17,683 nucleotides of DNA from DATJPD01 sp036394195. Lineage in GTDB: Bacteria > Pseudomonadota > Alphaproteobacteria > CACIAM-22H2. Under the pieces are notes generated by a model. It saw only the letters and a program-made list of their open reading frames with translations. It did not search any database and was not told the origin of the DNA. Location of the stretch: NCBI GenBank assembly GCA_036394195.1, contig DASWFO010000343.1, forward strand, positions 1 through 17,683, given 5' to 3'. Both the position numbers and the translations under genes were made by a program. Of the stretch, positions 7,980 through 14,520 are shown one piece after another (the first letter of the stretch is position 1; each line of letters starts with the position of its first letter).

Positions 7980-8285
7980 GTGACCGCGTACGTCGTGCCG
8001 GTCCGCGACGGGGTCATCGTGAACATCAAGGTCATCCCGCGCGCCCGCCGGAACAGCATCGAGCCACCCGGAACCGATGACGCCCTCCGGGTCCGCGTGA
8101 CGGCACCCCCCGACGACGGCAAGGCGAACGCGGCCCTCATCGCGCTGCTTGCCGAGGCCTGGGACGTCCCGCGTTCGACGCTGACGATCGCCGCCGGAAC
8201 CACCAGCCGGCGCAAGCGCATCCACGTGCGCGGCGAGCCGCAGTCGCTCCTGCGCCACGTCGCCGCCCGGGTGAACGCGTCATGA
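7980..8285 (+). CDS. DUF167 (YggU) family protein
   Basis: The product is 101 residues starting at GTG 7980. It shows the DUF167 core: VIVNIKVIPRARRNSI near the start, then RVRVTAPPDDGKANAALIALLAE, and the end of the fold with TLTIAAGTTSRRKRIHV. The PPxDGKAN motif is characteristic. The function is unknown; the fold is a small alpha/beta domain. The stop overlaps the folD ATG (ATGA at 8282-8285), and six bases separate it from yggT, so the three genes are probably one transcript. Confidence 0.92.
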   Translation: MTAYVVPVRDGVIVNIKVIPRARRNSIEPPGTDDALRVRVTAPPDDGKANAALIALLAEAWDVPRSTLTIAAGTTSRRKRIHVRGEPQSLLRHVAARVNAS

Positions 8286-9166
8286 CGGCGCGGCTGATCG
8301 ACGGCAAGGCGCTTGCCGCGTCGCGGCAGGTGCTGCTGATCGAACGCGTGCGCCGCTTCAAGGCCCGGCACGGCACGGTTCCCGGGCTCGCGGTCATCCT
8401 GGTCGGCGACAACGATGCCAGCCGCATCTATGTGCGCGCTAAGACGCGCGCGATCGAGCAGGTCGGGATGCACTCGGCGCAGCACGACTTGCCGGCGAGC
8501 GTGCCGGCGGCCGAATTGCTGGGCCTGATCGCCCGGCTGAACGCCGACGATTTAGTCGACGGCATCCTGGTTCAGCTGCCGCTCCCGGCCGGCCTCGATG
8601 CCGGGGCGGTCATCGCCGCGGTGGACCCGGACAAGGATGTCGACGGATTGCATATCGTCAACGCGGGCCGGCTCGCCACGGGACGGCCGGGCCTGGTCCC
8701 GTGCACGCCGCTCGGCTGCGAGCTGCTGCTGCGCTCGGTGCACCCGGATCCCGCCGGCGACCACGCGGTGATCGTCGGCCGCTCGCAGCTGCTCGGTCGA
8801 CCGCTGGCGCAGCTCCTGCTCCGGGCCGACTGCACGGTGACGGTCGCGCATTCGCGCTCGCGCGATCTGCCGGGCCTGTGCCGCGGCGCCGACGTGCTGG
8901 TCGTGGCGATCGGCCGGGCGGAGATGGTTCGCGGCGATTGGATCCGTCCCGGTGCCGTCGTCATCGATGTCGGCATCAACCGCGCCACCGGTTCGGATGG
9001 CAAGCCGCGGCTGGTCGGCGACGTCGCGTTCGACGAAGCTGCCCAGCGCGCCGCCGCAATCACCCCCGTACCGGGCGGAGTCGGTCCGATGACCATCGCC
9101 TGCCTGCTCGAAAACGTCTTCACGGCGGCGTGCCGCCGGCGTGGCGTCGATCCAACGGACATCTAG
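8282..9166 (+). CDS. folD: Bifunctional methylenetetrahydrofolate dehydrogenase/cyclohydrolase FolD
   Basis: The product is 294 residues, the normal family length. It interconverts 5,10-methylene-, methenyl- and 10-formyl-tetrahydrofolate in the cytoplasm using NADP. Visible signatures are SRIYVRAKTRAIEQVGM with the catalytic Tyr50/Lys54 pair, DGILVQLPLP, PDKDVDGLH and PCTPLG. The Rossmann segment is VIVGRSQLLGRPLAQLLL (about 163-180), followed by GAVVIDVGIN and TPVPGGVGPMT near the C-terminus. The start overlaps the DUF167 stop. One-carbon units from this enzyme feed purine, fMet-tRNA and thymidylate synthesis. The gene ends convergently with argG. Confidence 0.96.
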   Translation: MTARLIDGKALAASRQVLLIERVRRFKARHGTVPGLAVILVGDNDASRIYVRAKTRAIEQVGMHSAQHDLPASVPAAELLGLIARLNADDLVDGILVQLPLPAGLDAGAVIAAVDPDKDVDGLHIVNAGRLATGRPGLVPCTPLGCELLLRSVHPDPAGDHAVIVGRSQLLGRPLAQLLLRADCTVTVAHSRSRDLPGLCRGADVLVVAIGRAEMVRGDWIRPGAVVIDVGINRATGSDGKPRLVGDVAFDEAAQRAAAITPVPGGVGPMTIACLLENVFTAACRRRGVDPTDI

Positions 9167-9173
9167 CGGAAGT

Positions 9174-9217
9174 AAAATCGGGCCTCCGCACCGAGGGACA
9201 TGGTGCGAAGGCCCGAT
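9174..9217 (-). terminator. Intrinsic terminator facing folD (minus-strand polarity)
   Basis: The arms 9177-9192 and 9202-9217 pair as nine base pairs, one C-A mismatch and six more base pairs, with a nine-base loop. On the minus strand the stem is followed by TTTT (9177-9174), so it can terminate transcripts coming from argG or from a start in the gap. On the plus strand no T-run follows, though it may still stabilise the folD 3' end. Confidence 0.7.
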
Positions 9218-9288
9218 CGGCACCGCCGTTGCCCAAAGCGGTGGACGAATCAACGCGCCAAATCGAGCGGCGCGTCGACCCGCCTGCA

Positions 9289-9302
9289 TTGATCTAGATC
9301 AA
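9289..9302. promoter_or_regulatory. Perfect FNR/FixK-type binding site
   Basis: TTGATCTAGATCAA is a perfect palindrome that matches the FNR/FixK/Anr consensus TTGAT-N4-ATCAA at all ten fixed bases. Ten fixed bases are expected about 0.02 times in a window this size at even base composition. It lies between the stop codons of folD and argG, not upstream of a recognised gene. Confidence 0.55.
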
Positions 9303-9320
9303 CCTTCGGGCGAGCTGCCG

Positions 9321-10544
9321 CTACCTCCGCCGCTTCGACGCGAGCCGCAGCCGCAGCGCGTTCAGCTTGATGAAGCCCTCGGCGTCGCGCTGGTTGTAGG
9401 CGCCCTGATCGGCCTCGAAGGTGACGTGCGACAGGCTGTAGAGCGAGTGCTTTGATTTGCGCCCGACCACGCGGGCATGGCCCTTGTAGCACTTGACCCG
9501 CACCGTGCCCGACACGTTCTCCTGGCTCTTGTCGATGAGCGCCTGCAGCATCTCGCGCTCCGGCGCGAACCAGAATCCGTTGTAGATCAACTCGGCATAA
9601 CGCGGCATCAGCTCGTCCTTGAGGTGTGCCGCCCCGCGGTCGAGGGTGATCGACTCGATGCCGCGATGCGCGGCCTGCCAGATCGTGCCGCCGGGGGTCT
9701 CATAGACGCCTCTGGACTTCATGCCGACGAAGCGGTTCTCGACCAGATCGACGCGGCCGATGCCGTGCTCGCGGCCAATGTCGTTGAGCCGCGTGAGCAG
9801 TTCGGCCGGTCCCAGGCGCTTGCCATCGACGGCCACCGGATCGCCGCGCTCGAATTCAATCTCGACATGCTGCGCCTTGTCCGGCGCCTTCTCCGGCGCC
9901 ACGGTGCGCGAATAGACGAACTCCTCGGGCTCGTGCCACGGGTCCTCGAGCGCCTTCCCTTCGGCTGAGATGTGCAGCAGGTTGGCGTCGACCGAAAACG
10001 GCGCGTCGCCGCGCTTATCCTTAGCGATCGGGATCTGGTGCTTCTCGGCGAAATCGAGAAGCTTGGTCCGCGATTCGAGCTTCCATTCGCGCCACGGCGC
10101 GATCACGCGGATCCCCGGCTCCAGCGCGTAATAGGTGAGCTCAAACCGGACCTGGTCGTTACCCTTGCCGGTGGCGCCGTGGGCGACCGCGTCGGCGCCG
10201 ACCTTGCGCGCGATCTCGATCTGGCGCTTGGCAATGAGCGGGCGGGCGATCGACGTGCCGAGCAGGTACGTGCCTTCATAGAGCGCGTTCGCCCGGAACA
10301 TCGGCATCACATAGTCGCGGACGAACTCCTCGCGCAGGTCCTCGATGAAGATCTGCTTCACGCCCAGCAGCTCCGCCTTCTTGCGCGCCGGCTCAACCTC
10401 CTCGCCCTGGCCGATATCGGCGGTGAAGGTCACGCCCTCGCACGCGTAGGTCTCCTGCAGCCACTTCAAAATGACCGACGTGTCGAGGCCGCCCGAATAG
10501 GCGAGGACCACTTTCTTGACCGGCTGTGCGCCCGCAGCAGACAT
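9321..10544 (-). CDS. argG: Argininosuccinate synthase ArgG
   Basis: The product is 407 residues, close to the usual 400. It joins citrulline and aspartate with ATP to form argininosuccinate, the penultimate step of arginine synthesis. The ATP-binding P-loop-like motif AYSGGLDTS is at residues 15-23, and the second signature GATGKGNDQVRF at about 123-134. The motifs ENRFVGMKSRGVYETPGG and HVTFEADQGAYNQRDAEGFI support the full-length fold. The ATG at 10544 is preceded by AGGG at a good distance. A promoter with TATACT lies in the divergent gap to the glutathione transferase gene. Downstream lie an FNR-type box and a terminator hairpin. Confidence 0.97.
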   Translation of the reverse strand: MSAAGAQPVKKVVLAYSGGLDTSVILKWLQETYACEGVTFTADIGQGEEVEPARKKAELLGVKQIFIEDLREEFVRDYVMPMFRANALYEGTYLLGTSIARPLIAKRQIEIARKVGADAVAHGATGKGNDQVRFELTYYALEPGIRVIAPWREWKLESRTKLLDFAEKHQIPIAKDKRGDAPFSVDANLLHISAEGKALEDPWHEPEEFVYSRTVAPEKAPDKAQHVEIEFERGDPVAVDGKRLGPAELLTRLNDIGREHGIGRVDLVENRFVGMKSRGVYETPGGTIWQAAHRGIESITLDRGAAHLKDELMPRYAELIYNGFWFAPEREMLQALIDKSQENVSGTVRVKCYKGHARVVGRKSKHSLYSLSHVTFEADQGAYNQRDAEGFIKLNALRLRLASKRRR

Positions 10545-10603
10545 GAATTTCCCTAAGGGCTGGCGTGATGTGATTTTGCTTGGCCGCTGCCAAAGCGGGG
10601 CGG

Positions 10604-10631
10604 AGTATAGGGATTACCGCCTAGTCCGCAA
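10604..10631 (-). promoter_or_regulatory. Putative argG promoter
   Basis: On the minus strand TATACT (plus 10604-10609; five of six match) is preceded after 16 bases by TTGCGG (plus 10626-10631; a partial -35). The predicted start leaves a leader of about 50 bases before the ATG. It lies in the 107-bp divergent gap, so it may overlap the control region of the plus-strand glutathione transferase gene. Confidence 0.5.
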
Positions 10632-10651
10632 GTTTAGATGAGGAGCGACCG

Positions 10652-11344
10652 ATGATCGATCTCTACGGCTGGCCGACGCCGAACCTGCACAAGGTCACCA
10701 TCCTGTTCGAGGAAACCGGGCTTCCCTACAACAGCATTGCGATCGACATCGGGCGGGGCGAGCAGTTCAACGCCGACTTCCTGAAGATCAGCCCCAACAA
10801 CAAGATGCCGGCAATCGTCGAACACGACGGGCCGGACGGCAAACCGCTCGCCATGTTCGAATCCGGCGCCATCCTCATGTACATCGCCGAGAAGACGGGC
10901 CGCTTCATGCCGAAGGATATCCGCGGCCGCTATGACGTCATCCAATGGCTGATGTTCCAGATGGGCGGCGTCGGGCCGATGCTGGGCCAAGCCCATCATT
11001 TCCGGCAGTACGCGCCGGAGAAGCTGCCCTACGCCATCGACCGCTACACCAGGGAAGCCGGCCGCCTTTATAACGTGATCGACCGCCGGCTCACCGAGGT
11101 TCCTTACCTCGCCGATGAGTATTCCATCGCAGACATGGCAGTCTTTCCGTGGATCCGGCCGTATGAGCGGCAGGGCCAGAAGCTTGAGGACTATCCGAAC
11201 CTGAAGCGCTGGTTCGATGCGATCGCCGCGCGCCCGGCCGTCCAGCGCGGCCTGAACGCCCTGGCCGATAAGCGCCGGCCCGGTCCGATGGACGAGAAAC
11301 AGCGCGAAATCCTGTTCGGCGCGCAGCAATACGCCCGCCGCTGA
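10652..11344 (+). CDS. Glutathione S-transferase, Nu class (YfcG/YghU-like)
   Basis: The product is 230 residues. The N-terminal thioredoxin-like domain begins MIDLYGWPTPNLHKVTILFEE and contains the Nu-class TPN motif (Thr9 and Asn11), which replaces a catalytic Cys or Ser. SPNNKMPAI (cis-proline) and FESGAILMYIAEKTG form the glutathione site. The C-terminal helical domain has GGVGPMLGQAHHF, YAIDRYTREAGRLYNVIDRRL and YSIADMAVFPW, close to E. coli YfcG. Such enzymes are glutathione-dependent disulfide reductases or peroxidases, so a role in thiol redox homeostasis is likely. AGGAG six bases before the ATG fixes the start. It is divergent from argG. Confidence 0.93.
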   Translation: MIDLYGWPTPNLHKVTILFEETGLPYNSIAIDIGRGEQFNADFLKISPNNKMPAIVEHDGPDGKPLAMFESGAILMYIAEKTGRFMPKDIRGRYDVIQWLMFQMGGVGPMLGQAHHFRQYAPEKLPYAIDRYTREAGRLYNVIDRRLTEVPYLADEYSIADMAVFPWIRPYERQGQKLEDYPNLKRWFDAIAARPAVQRGLNALADKRRPGPMDEKQREILFGAQQYARR

Positions 11345-11379
11345 CCGTGTGTGTTTTCGCACTCTCCCCGGCCCGCGCG

Positions 11380-11520
11380 CCGTTTAAAAATCGTTATGCC
11401 ACTGAGTTTTATCCACATGGGGTGGTAAACAAATAAAAACGGTTATATTCAATAGCTTGGATTTGCTTTCCACAGGCTTGGTGAGGTATTTTTAACTAGC
11501 CCCATGTGAATATTAACTAT
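11380..11520. other. AT-rich intergenic island with DnaA-box-like sequences
   Basis: This stretch is strikingly AT-rich against its neighbours. It contains a perfect DnaA box TTATCCACA (11409-11417, +) and two one-mismatch copies of TTWTNCACA: CTTTCCACA (11466-11474, +) and the reverse complement of TGTGAATAT (11505-11513). CACATGGGG (11414-11422) and CCCCATGTG (11500-11508) form an inverted repeat bracketing the island. Two TTAAC half-sites lie at 11492-11496 and 11513-11517. It may be a DnaA-bound control region or part of a replication origin, but no dnaA, parAB or hemE is nearby. The presence of the motifs is certain; their function is not. Confidence 0.4.
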
Positions 11521-11565
11521 CGGAATTTTGGGGGTCCGCTCGGGGGCATGGAAGCGGAGGGTGCC

Positions 11566-11727
11566 ATGGCGATTGTTTTACTTCTCTACGCTGCAGTCGG
11601 TGTCCTGCTCGGCCTGTGGATCACGACTCACGGGCCGGTGAAGCCCGACACGGTCATGCGCATGAGCGCCTTGCTGTGCATCGTGTTGTTGTGGCCGTTT
11701 TTCGTCCTGCACACGCTGCGCTCCTAA
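11566..11727 (+). CDS. Small two-helix membrane protein, unknown
   Basis: The product is 53 residues: MAIVLLLYAAVGVLLGLWIT, a short polar loop HGPVKPDTVMRM, then SALLCIVLLWPFFVLHTL. This is a helical hairpin likely to sit in the inner membrane. The start at 11566 is chosen because GGAGG lies five bases before it; in-frame starts at 11548 (ATG) and 11506 (GTG) are less supported. The family is not recognised. Its stop overlaps by four bases, tail to tail, with the end of the broken minus-strand gene at 11724. The AT-rich island lies just upstream. Confidence 0.6.
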   Translation: MAIVLLLYAAVGVLLGLWITTHGPVKPDTVMRMSALLCIVLLWPFFVLHTLRS

Positions 11728-11938
11728 GCCGCCCGCGGACGGCGTAAGCCTCTCCAGCCCCGGCGCAGCCGCGCCGCGAACGCGCCCATCGCCTGCAGGC
11801 GCAACAGCTCGGCGCGACGGCGATAAAACTCCAACATCTCCGGCGGCACACCGTTCCTCAGGATTTCATCTCCGGCGGCACACCGTTCCTCAGGATTTCC
11901 TCGCGGCGCACGAACAGCCGCTTCTCCTCGTGGGTCAT
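11724..11938 (-). pseudogene. Small DUF1127-linked gene broken by a 32-bp tandem duplication
   Basis: The ATG at 11938 overlaps the stop of the DUF1127 gene (ATGA) and begins MTHEEKRLFVRREEILRNGV, but the frame stops after 26 codons (stop at 11858-11860). The same phrase EILRNGVPPEM recurs in a second frame and continues as LEFYRRRAELLRLQAM to a stop at 11724. The cause is a perfect tandem copy of a 32-bp unit (11836-11867 and 11868-11899); 32 is not a multiple of three. Removing one copy restores a 60-residue basic protein ending RRPRAA. The protein family is unknown. Sequencing or assembly error, recent mutation and reversible slippage are all possible. Confidence 0.7.
11836..11899. repeat. 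Perfect 32-bp tandem duplication
   Basis: Two identical, directly adjacent 32-bp units (11836-11867 and 11868-11899) begin ATCTCCGGCGGCAC and end CAGGATTTC on the plus strand. They lie within the coding part of the small minus-strand gene and shift its frame. Confidence 0.95.
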
Positions 11939-12201
11939 GGGCCCCCGCCGATCCATCGCCGGTCGCTCGTCCAAGCCGACCGCCAGCGCCAGAGCGGCCG
12001 CTCGGCGACCCGGAGAGCATCGACCCGGGTCAGGCCGATGTCGTGCAGCTCGCGTTCGGAAAATGCCCGTAGCTGGGCGCGCTCCTTCGCCGCCCGCCGG
12101 AGATCGCGGATGACGGCGGTCAGGCGCAGGCCGAGGTGGCGGGCTCCGTCGAGCCACTCCTCAGCGGCCAGCGGGCGCCCTTTCATTTTGTCGGCGATCA
12201 T
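11935..12201 (-). CDS. DUF1127 domain protein
   Basis: The product is 88 residues. The DUF1127 helix-turn motif RRAAKERAQLRAFSERELHDI followed by GLTRVDALRVAERPLWRW is clear at about residues 36-75; the domain is usually 40-50 residues and Arg-rich. Short DUF1127 proteins in alphaproteobacteria have been linked to RNA turnover and to phosphate, carbon or stress responses. The start at 12201 is chosen for the GAGGAAAA tract nine bases upstream; in-frame ATGs also exist at 12216 and 12186. The stop overlaps the start of the broken small gene, so the two were a translationally coupled pair. It is divergent from the LysR gene, which may control it. Confidence 0.85.
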   Translation of the reverse strand: MIADKMKGRPLAAEEWLDGARHLGLRLTAVIRDLRRAAKERAQLRAFSERELHDIGLTRVDALRVAERPLWRWRSAWTSDRRWIGGGP

Positions 12202-12329
12202 GTTACTTTTCCTCATAATGGGTTGAACGATGATGCAGACCGTACTTTCGGATGCATGAATCATTGGCCCTTTCCCTGCGGGGCGACAAACGACGTTTTC
12301 TCCACGCCCGATTTATAAAAACTAATCTG
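12202..12329. promoter_or_regulatory. Divergent control region of DUF1127 and lysR
   Basis: This 128-bp gap holds a possible minus-strand promoter for the DUF1127 gene: TTGTCG and, after 18 bases, AATGAT (each four of six matches). AT-rich sequence (TTTATAAAAACTAAT) precedes the LysR start. The palindromic ATGCAT at 12252-12257 lies within ATGCATGAATCAT. LysR-type regulators commonly bind the gap to a divergent gene; no defined T-N11-A site is asserted. Confidence 0.35.
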
Positions 12330-13385
12330 ATGCTCGTGCGACGGCTTCCCCCGCTGAACGCGCTGCGCGCCTTCGAGGCCGCGGCCCGCCACCTCAGCTT
12401 CAGCGCCGCGGCAGCCGAGCTGCGCGTGACGCCGGCGGCGATCAGTCACCAGATCAAGGCGCTCGAGGACGATCTGGGCGTGAAGCTGTTTCGTCGCCTC
12501 AACCGCGAGGTGCGGCTGACCGACGCCGGGCAGGCCTGCCTGCCGGGTCTGCGCGACGGCTTCGACCGCATCGCCCAGGCCGCGGGCCTGGCGCAGCGCC
12601 AGGACAGCGGCGGCATTCTCACCGTATCGACCTCGCCGGGCCTTGCGGCCAAGTGGCTGGTGCCGCGCCTTGAGAAATTTCGCGAGCGGCATCCGGACAT
12701 CGACCTGCGCATCGATGCCTCGATGGGCTTGGTGGATTTTGCACGCGATGACGTTCACCTCGCGTTGCGCTACGGTCGCGGCCGCTATCCGGGACTCCAC
12801 ACGGAGCTGCTGATGCGCTCTGAAGTCTTCCCGGTCTGCGCGCCTGGGCTCCTGCACGGGCCCCGCGGCCTGCGCGAGCCGGAGGACTTGCAGCACCATG
12901 CGCTGATCCACGACGAGACCCTCGCCCGCGATTCGAGCTGCCCGGATTGGGCGATGTGGTTACGGGCCGCCGGCGTCACTGGGATCGACCCCGGACGCGG
13001 TGTCAGGTTCAATCAGGTGGCGCTGGCGTTGGATGCGGCGGCGGCCGGTCGCGGCGTCGTGCTGACCCGCGATATCTTCGCCGCTGACGATCTCGTCGCG
13101 GGCCGCCTTGTCCGGCCGTTCGGGGCCGGCATGCCGGTCGATTTCGCCGTCTACCTTGTCATCCCGCCGGCGCTGGTCGGCATCCCCAAGGTGAAGCTGT
13201 TTCGCGACTGGGTGTTCGAGGAAGTCGGCCAACCCAGGGCGGTTGCGGAGCGTCCGGTGTCCGCTGACGCAACCGCAGCCCGCGGCGGCAAAGGGCGCCG
13301 GAACGCGGCGCCGGTCAGCGAGAGAGCGGGTCCGCGTCCGGCGCCGCACCGCAGCCGCGCCGCTGGCGCTCGCTCGCGGACTTGA
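12330..13385 (+). CDS. LysR family transcriptional regulator, GcvA-like
   Basis: The product is 351 residues from the ATG at 12330. The N-terminal winged helix-turn-helix (about 8-67) reads RRLPPLNALRAFEAAARHLS then VTPAAISHQIKALEDDLGVKLFRR, typical of the GcvA subgroup. The periplasmic-binding-like effector domain follows (about 90-300), with VSTSPGLAAKWLVPRLEKF and HLALRYGRGRYPGL. About 50 residues rich in Arg, Ala and Pro extend past the usual end (after FRDWVFEEV), and the last 24 codons overlap the rlmN 3' end on the other strand. An in-frame ATG at 12252 would give a longer, non-conserved N-terminus and is less likely. The regulated genes are unknown; the divergent DUF1127 gene is the obvious candidate. 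Confidence 0.92.
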   Translation: MLVRRLPPLNALRAFEAAARHLSFSAAAAELRVTPAAISHQIKALEDDLGVKLFRRLNREVRLTDAGQACLPGLRDGFDRIAQAAGLAQRQDSGGILTVSTSPGLAAKWLVPRLEKFRERHPDIDLRIDASMGLVDFARDDVHLALRYGRGRYPGLHTELLMRSEVFPVCAPGLLHGPRGLREPEDLQHHALIHDETLARDSSCPDWAMWLRAAGVTGIDPGRGVRFNQVALALDAAAAGRGVVLTRDIFAADDLVAGRLVRPFGAGMPVDFAVYLVIPPALVGIPKVKLFRDWVFEEVGQPRAVAERPVSADATAARGGKGRRNAAPVSERAGPRPAPHRSRAAGARSRT

Positions 13386-14520
13386 GCTGCCCGCACGCCG
13401 CCATGATGTCACGACCCCGCGGCGTGCGGACCGGCGAGATGTAGCCGGCCTTCATCAGCACAGCGGCGAAGGCTCCGATCGCGTCATCGTCCGAGCACTC
13501 ATAGGGAGCGCCCGGCCATGGATTGAACGGGATCAGATTCACCTTCGCTGGAATGCCGGCAAGCAGGCGGACGAGCTGGCGCGCCTCGGCCGGCGAATCG
13601 TTGACGCCCTTCAGCATCACATACTCGAACGTGATGCGCCGCGCATTGCTCAAGCCCGGATAGCCTCGGCAGGCGGCGAGCAGCTCGGCAATCGGATATT
13701 TGCGATTCAGCGGCACCAGCACGTCGCGCAGCTCGTCGGTCACCGCGTGGAGCGAGACCGCGAGCATCACGTTCAGCTCCTCGCCGCAGCGCCGGATCAT
13801 GGGCGCGACACCGGAGGTCGACAGCGTGATCTTGCGACGCGAGATCGCGAGGCCGGCCGGGTCCATGGCGATGGTCAGCGCCTTGGCGACGTTGTCGAAG
13901 TTGAACAGCGGCTCGCCCATGCCCATCATCACGATGTTGGTGAGCTTGCGCCCTTGCTCCGGTGCCGGCCATTCGCCGAACACGTCGCGGCACGCCATGA
14001 GCTGGCCGACGATCTCCGCCGGCGTCAGGTTGCGCACCAGCCGCTGCGTGCCGGTGTGACAGAACTTGCAGGACAGCGTGCAGCCGACTTGGCTGGAGAC
14101 GCACAGCGTGCCGCGGTCTTCCTCCGGGATATGGACGCACTCGGCCTCCTGGCCGTCGACGAACCGCAGCAGCCATTTCTGCGTTCCGTCGAGTGACTCC
14201 TGGCGCCGCACCGGTTGCGGCCGGCCGATCACGAAACGTTCGGCGAGCTTGGCACGGAACGCCTTGGAGAGATCCGTCATGCCATCGAACGACGTGGCGC
14301 CGCGCACATAGATCCATTGCCAGAGCTGGCGCGCCCGGAACGGCGGCGCTCCCAGCTTCGTCAGCTCGGCCGCAAGCTCGTCGCGCGACAGGCCGATGAG
14401 CTCGACCCGGCCATCCGGAATCGTCGGTGCCGGCAGGGCGGTCTTGCCCTCGAAGATCGCCGGGTCCGCCGGCTCGGCGAGCAGCGCGTCGGTTCCGGGC
14501 ATCGTGGTGCCGCCGATCAC
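13315..14520 (-). CDS. rlmN: Dual-specificity 23S rRNA/tRNA m2A methyltransferase RlmN
   Basis: The product is 401 residues. It is a radical-SAM enzyme that methylates C2 of A2503 in 23S rRNA and A37 in some tRNAs. The iron-sulfur motif CTLSCKFCHTG has cysteines at 147, 151 and 154, preceded by RGTLCVSSQVG. The methyl-carrier cysteine is Cys376 in MAACGQLKS. MMGMGEPLFNFDNV, ITLSTSGVAPMI and VNLIPFNPWPG are further family signatures. The GTG start at 14520 overlaps the stop of the upstream ialB-like gene (GTGA); ATG 14502 is an alternative. The C-terminal tail overlaps the convergent LysR gene by 71 bases. Confidence 0.96.
   Translation of the reverse strand: MIGGTTMPGTDALLAEPADPAIFEGKTALPAPTIPDGRVELIGLSRDELAAELTKLGAPPFRARQLWQWIYVRGATSFDGMTDLSKAFRAKLAERFVIGRPQPVRRQESLDGTQKWLLRFVDGQEAECVHIPEEDRGTLCVSSQVGCTLSCKFCHTGTQRLVRNLTPAEIVGQLMACRDVFGEWPAPEQGRKLTNIVMMGMGEPLFNFDNVAKALTIAMDPAGLAISRRKITLSTSGVAPMIRRCGEELNVMLAVSLHAVTDELRDVLVPLNRKYPIAELLAACRGYPGLSNARRITFEYVMLKGVNDSPAEARQLVRLLAGIPAKVNLIPFNPWPGAPYECSDDDAIGAFAAVLMKAGYISPVRTPRGRDIMAACGQLKSASERQRRGCGAAPDADPLSR

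Noticed and set aside
11380..11520. Calling this island the chromosomal origin outright.
   Set aside because: There are too few strong DnaA boxes and no origin-associated genes nearby; it is kept only as a hypothesis.
11836..11899. Reading the tandem 32-bp repeat as a minimal CRISPR array.
   Set aside because: The units are directly adjacent without spacers and are coding sequence of a small gene.
12252..12329. A longer N-terminus for the LysR gene from ATG 12252.
   Set aside because: The extra 26 residues are not like the GcvA family, which begins close to RRLPPLNALRAFE, and they would use up the divergent promoter region.
13243..14196. A 317-codon plus-strand open frame.
   Set aside because: It is antisense to rlmN, which has all its radical-SAM and catalytic cysteines.
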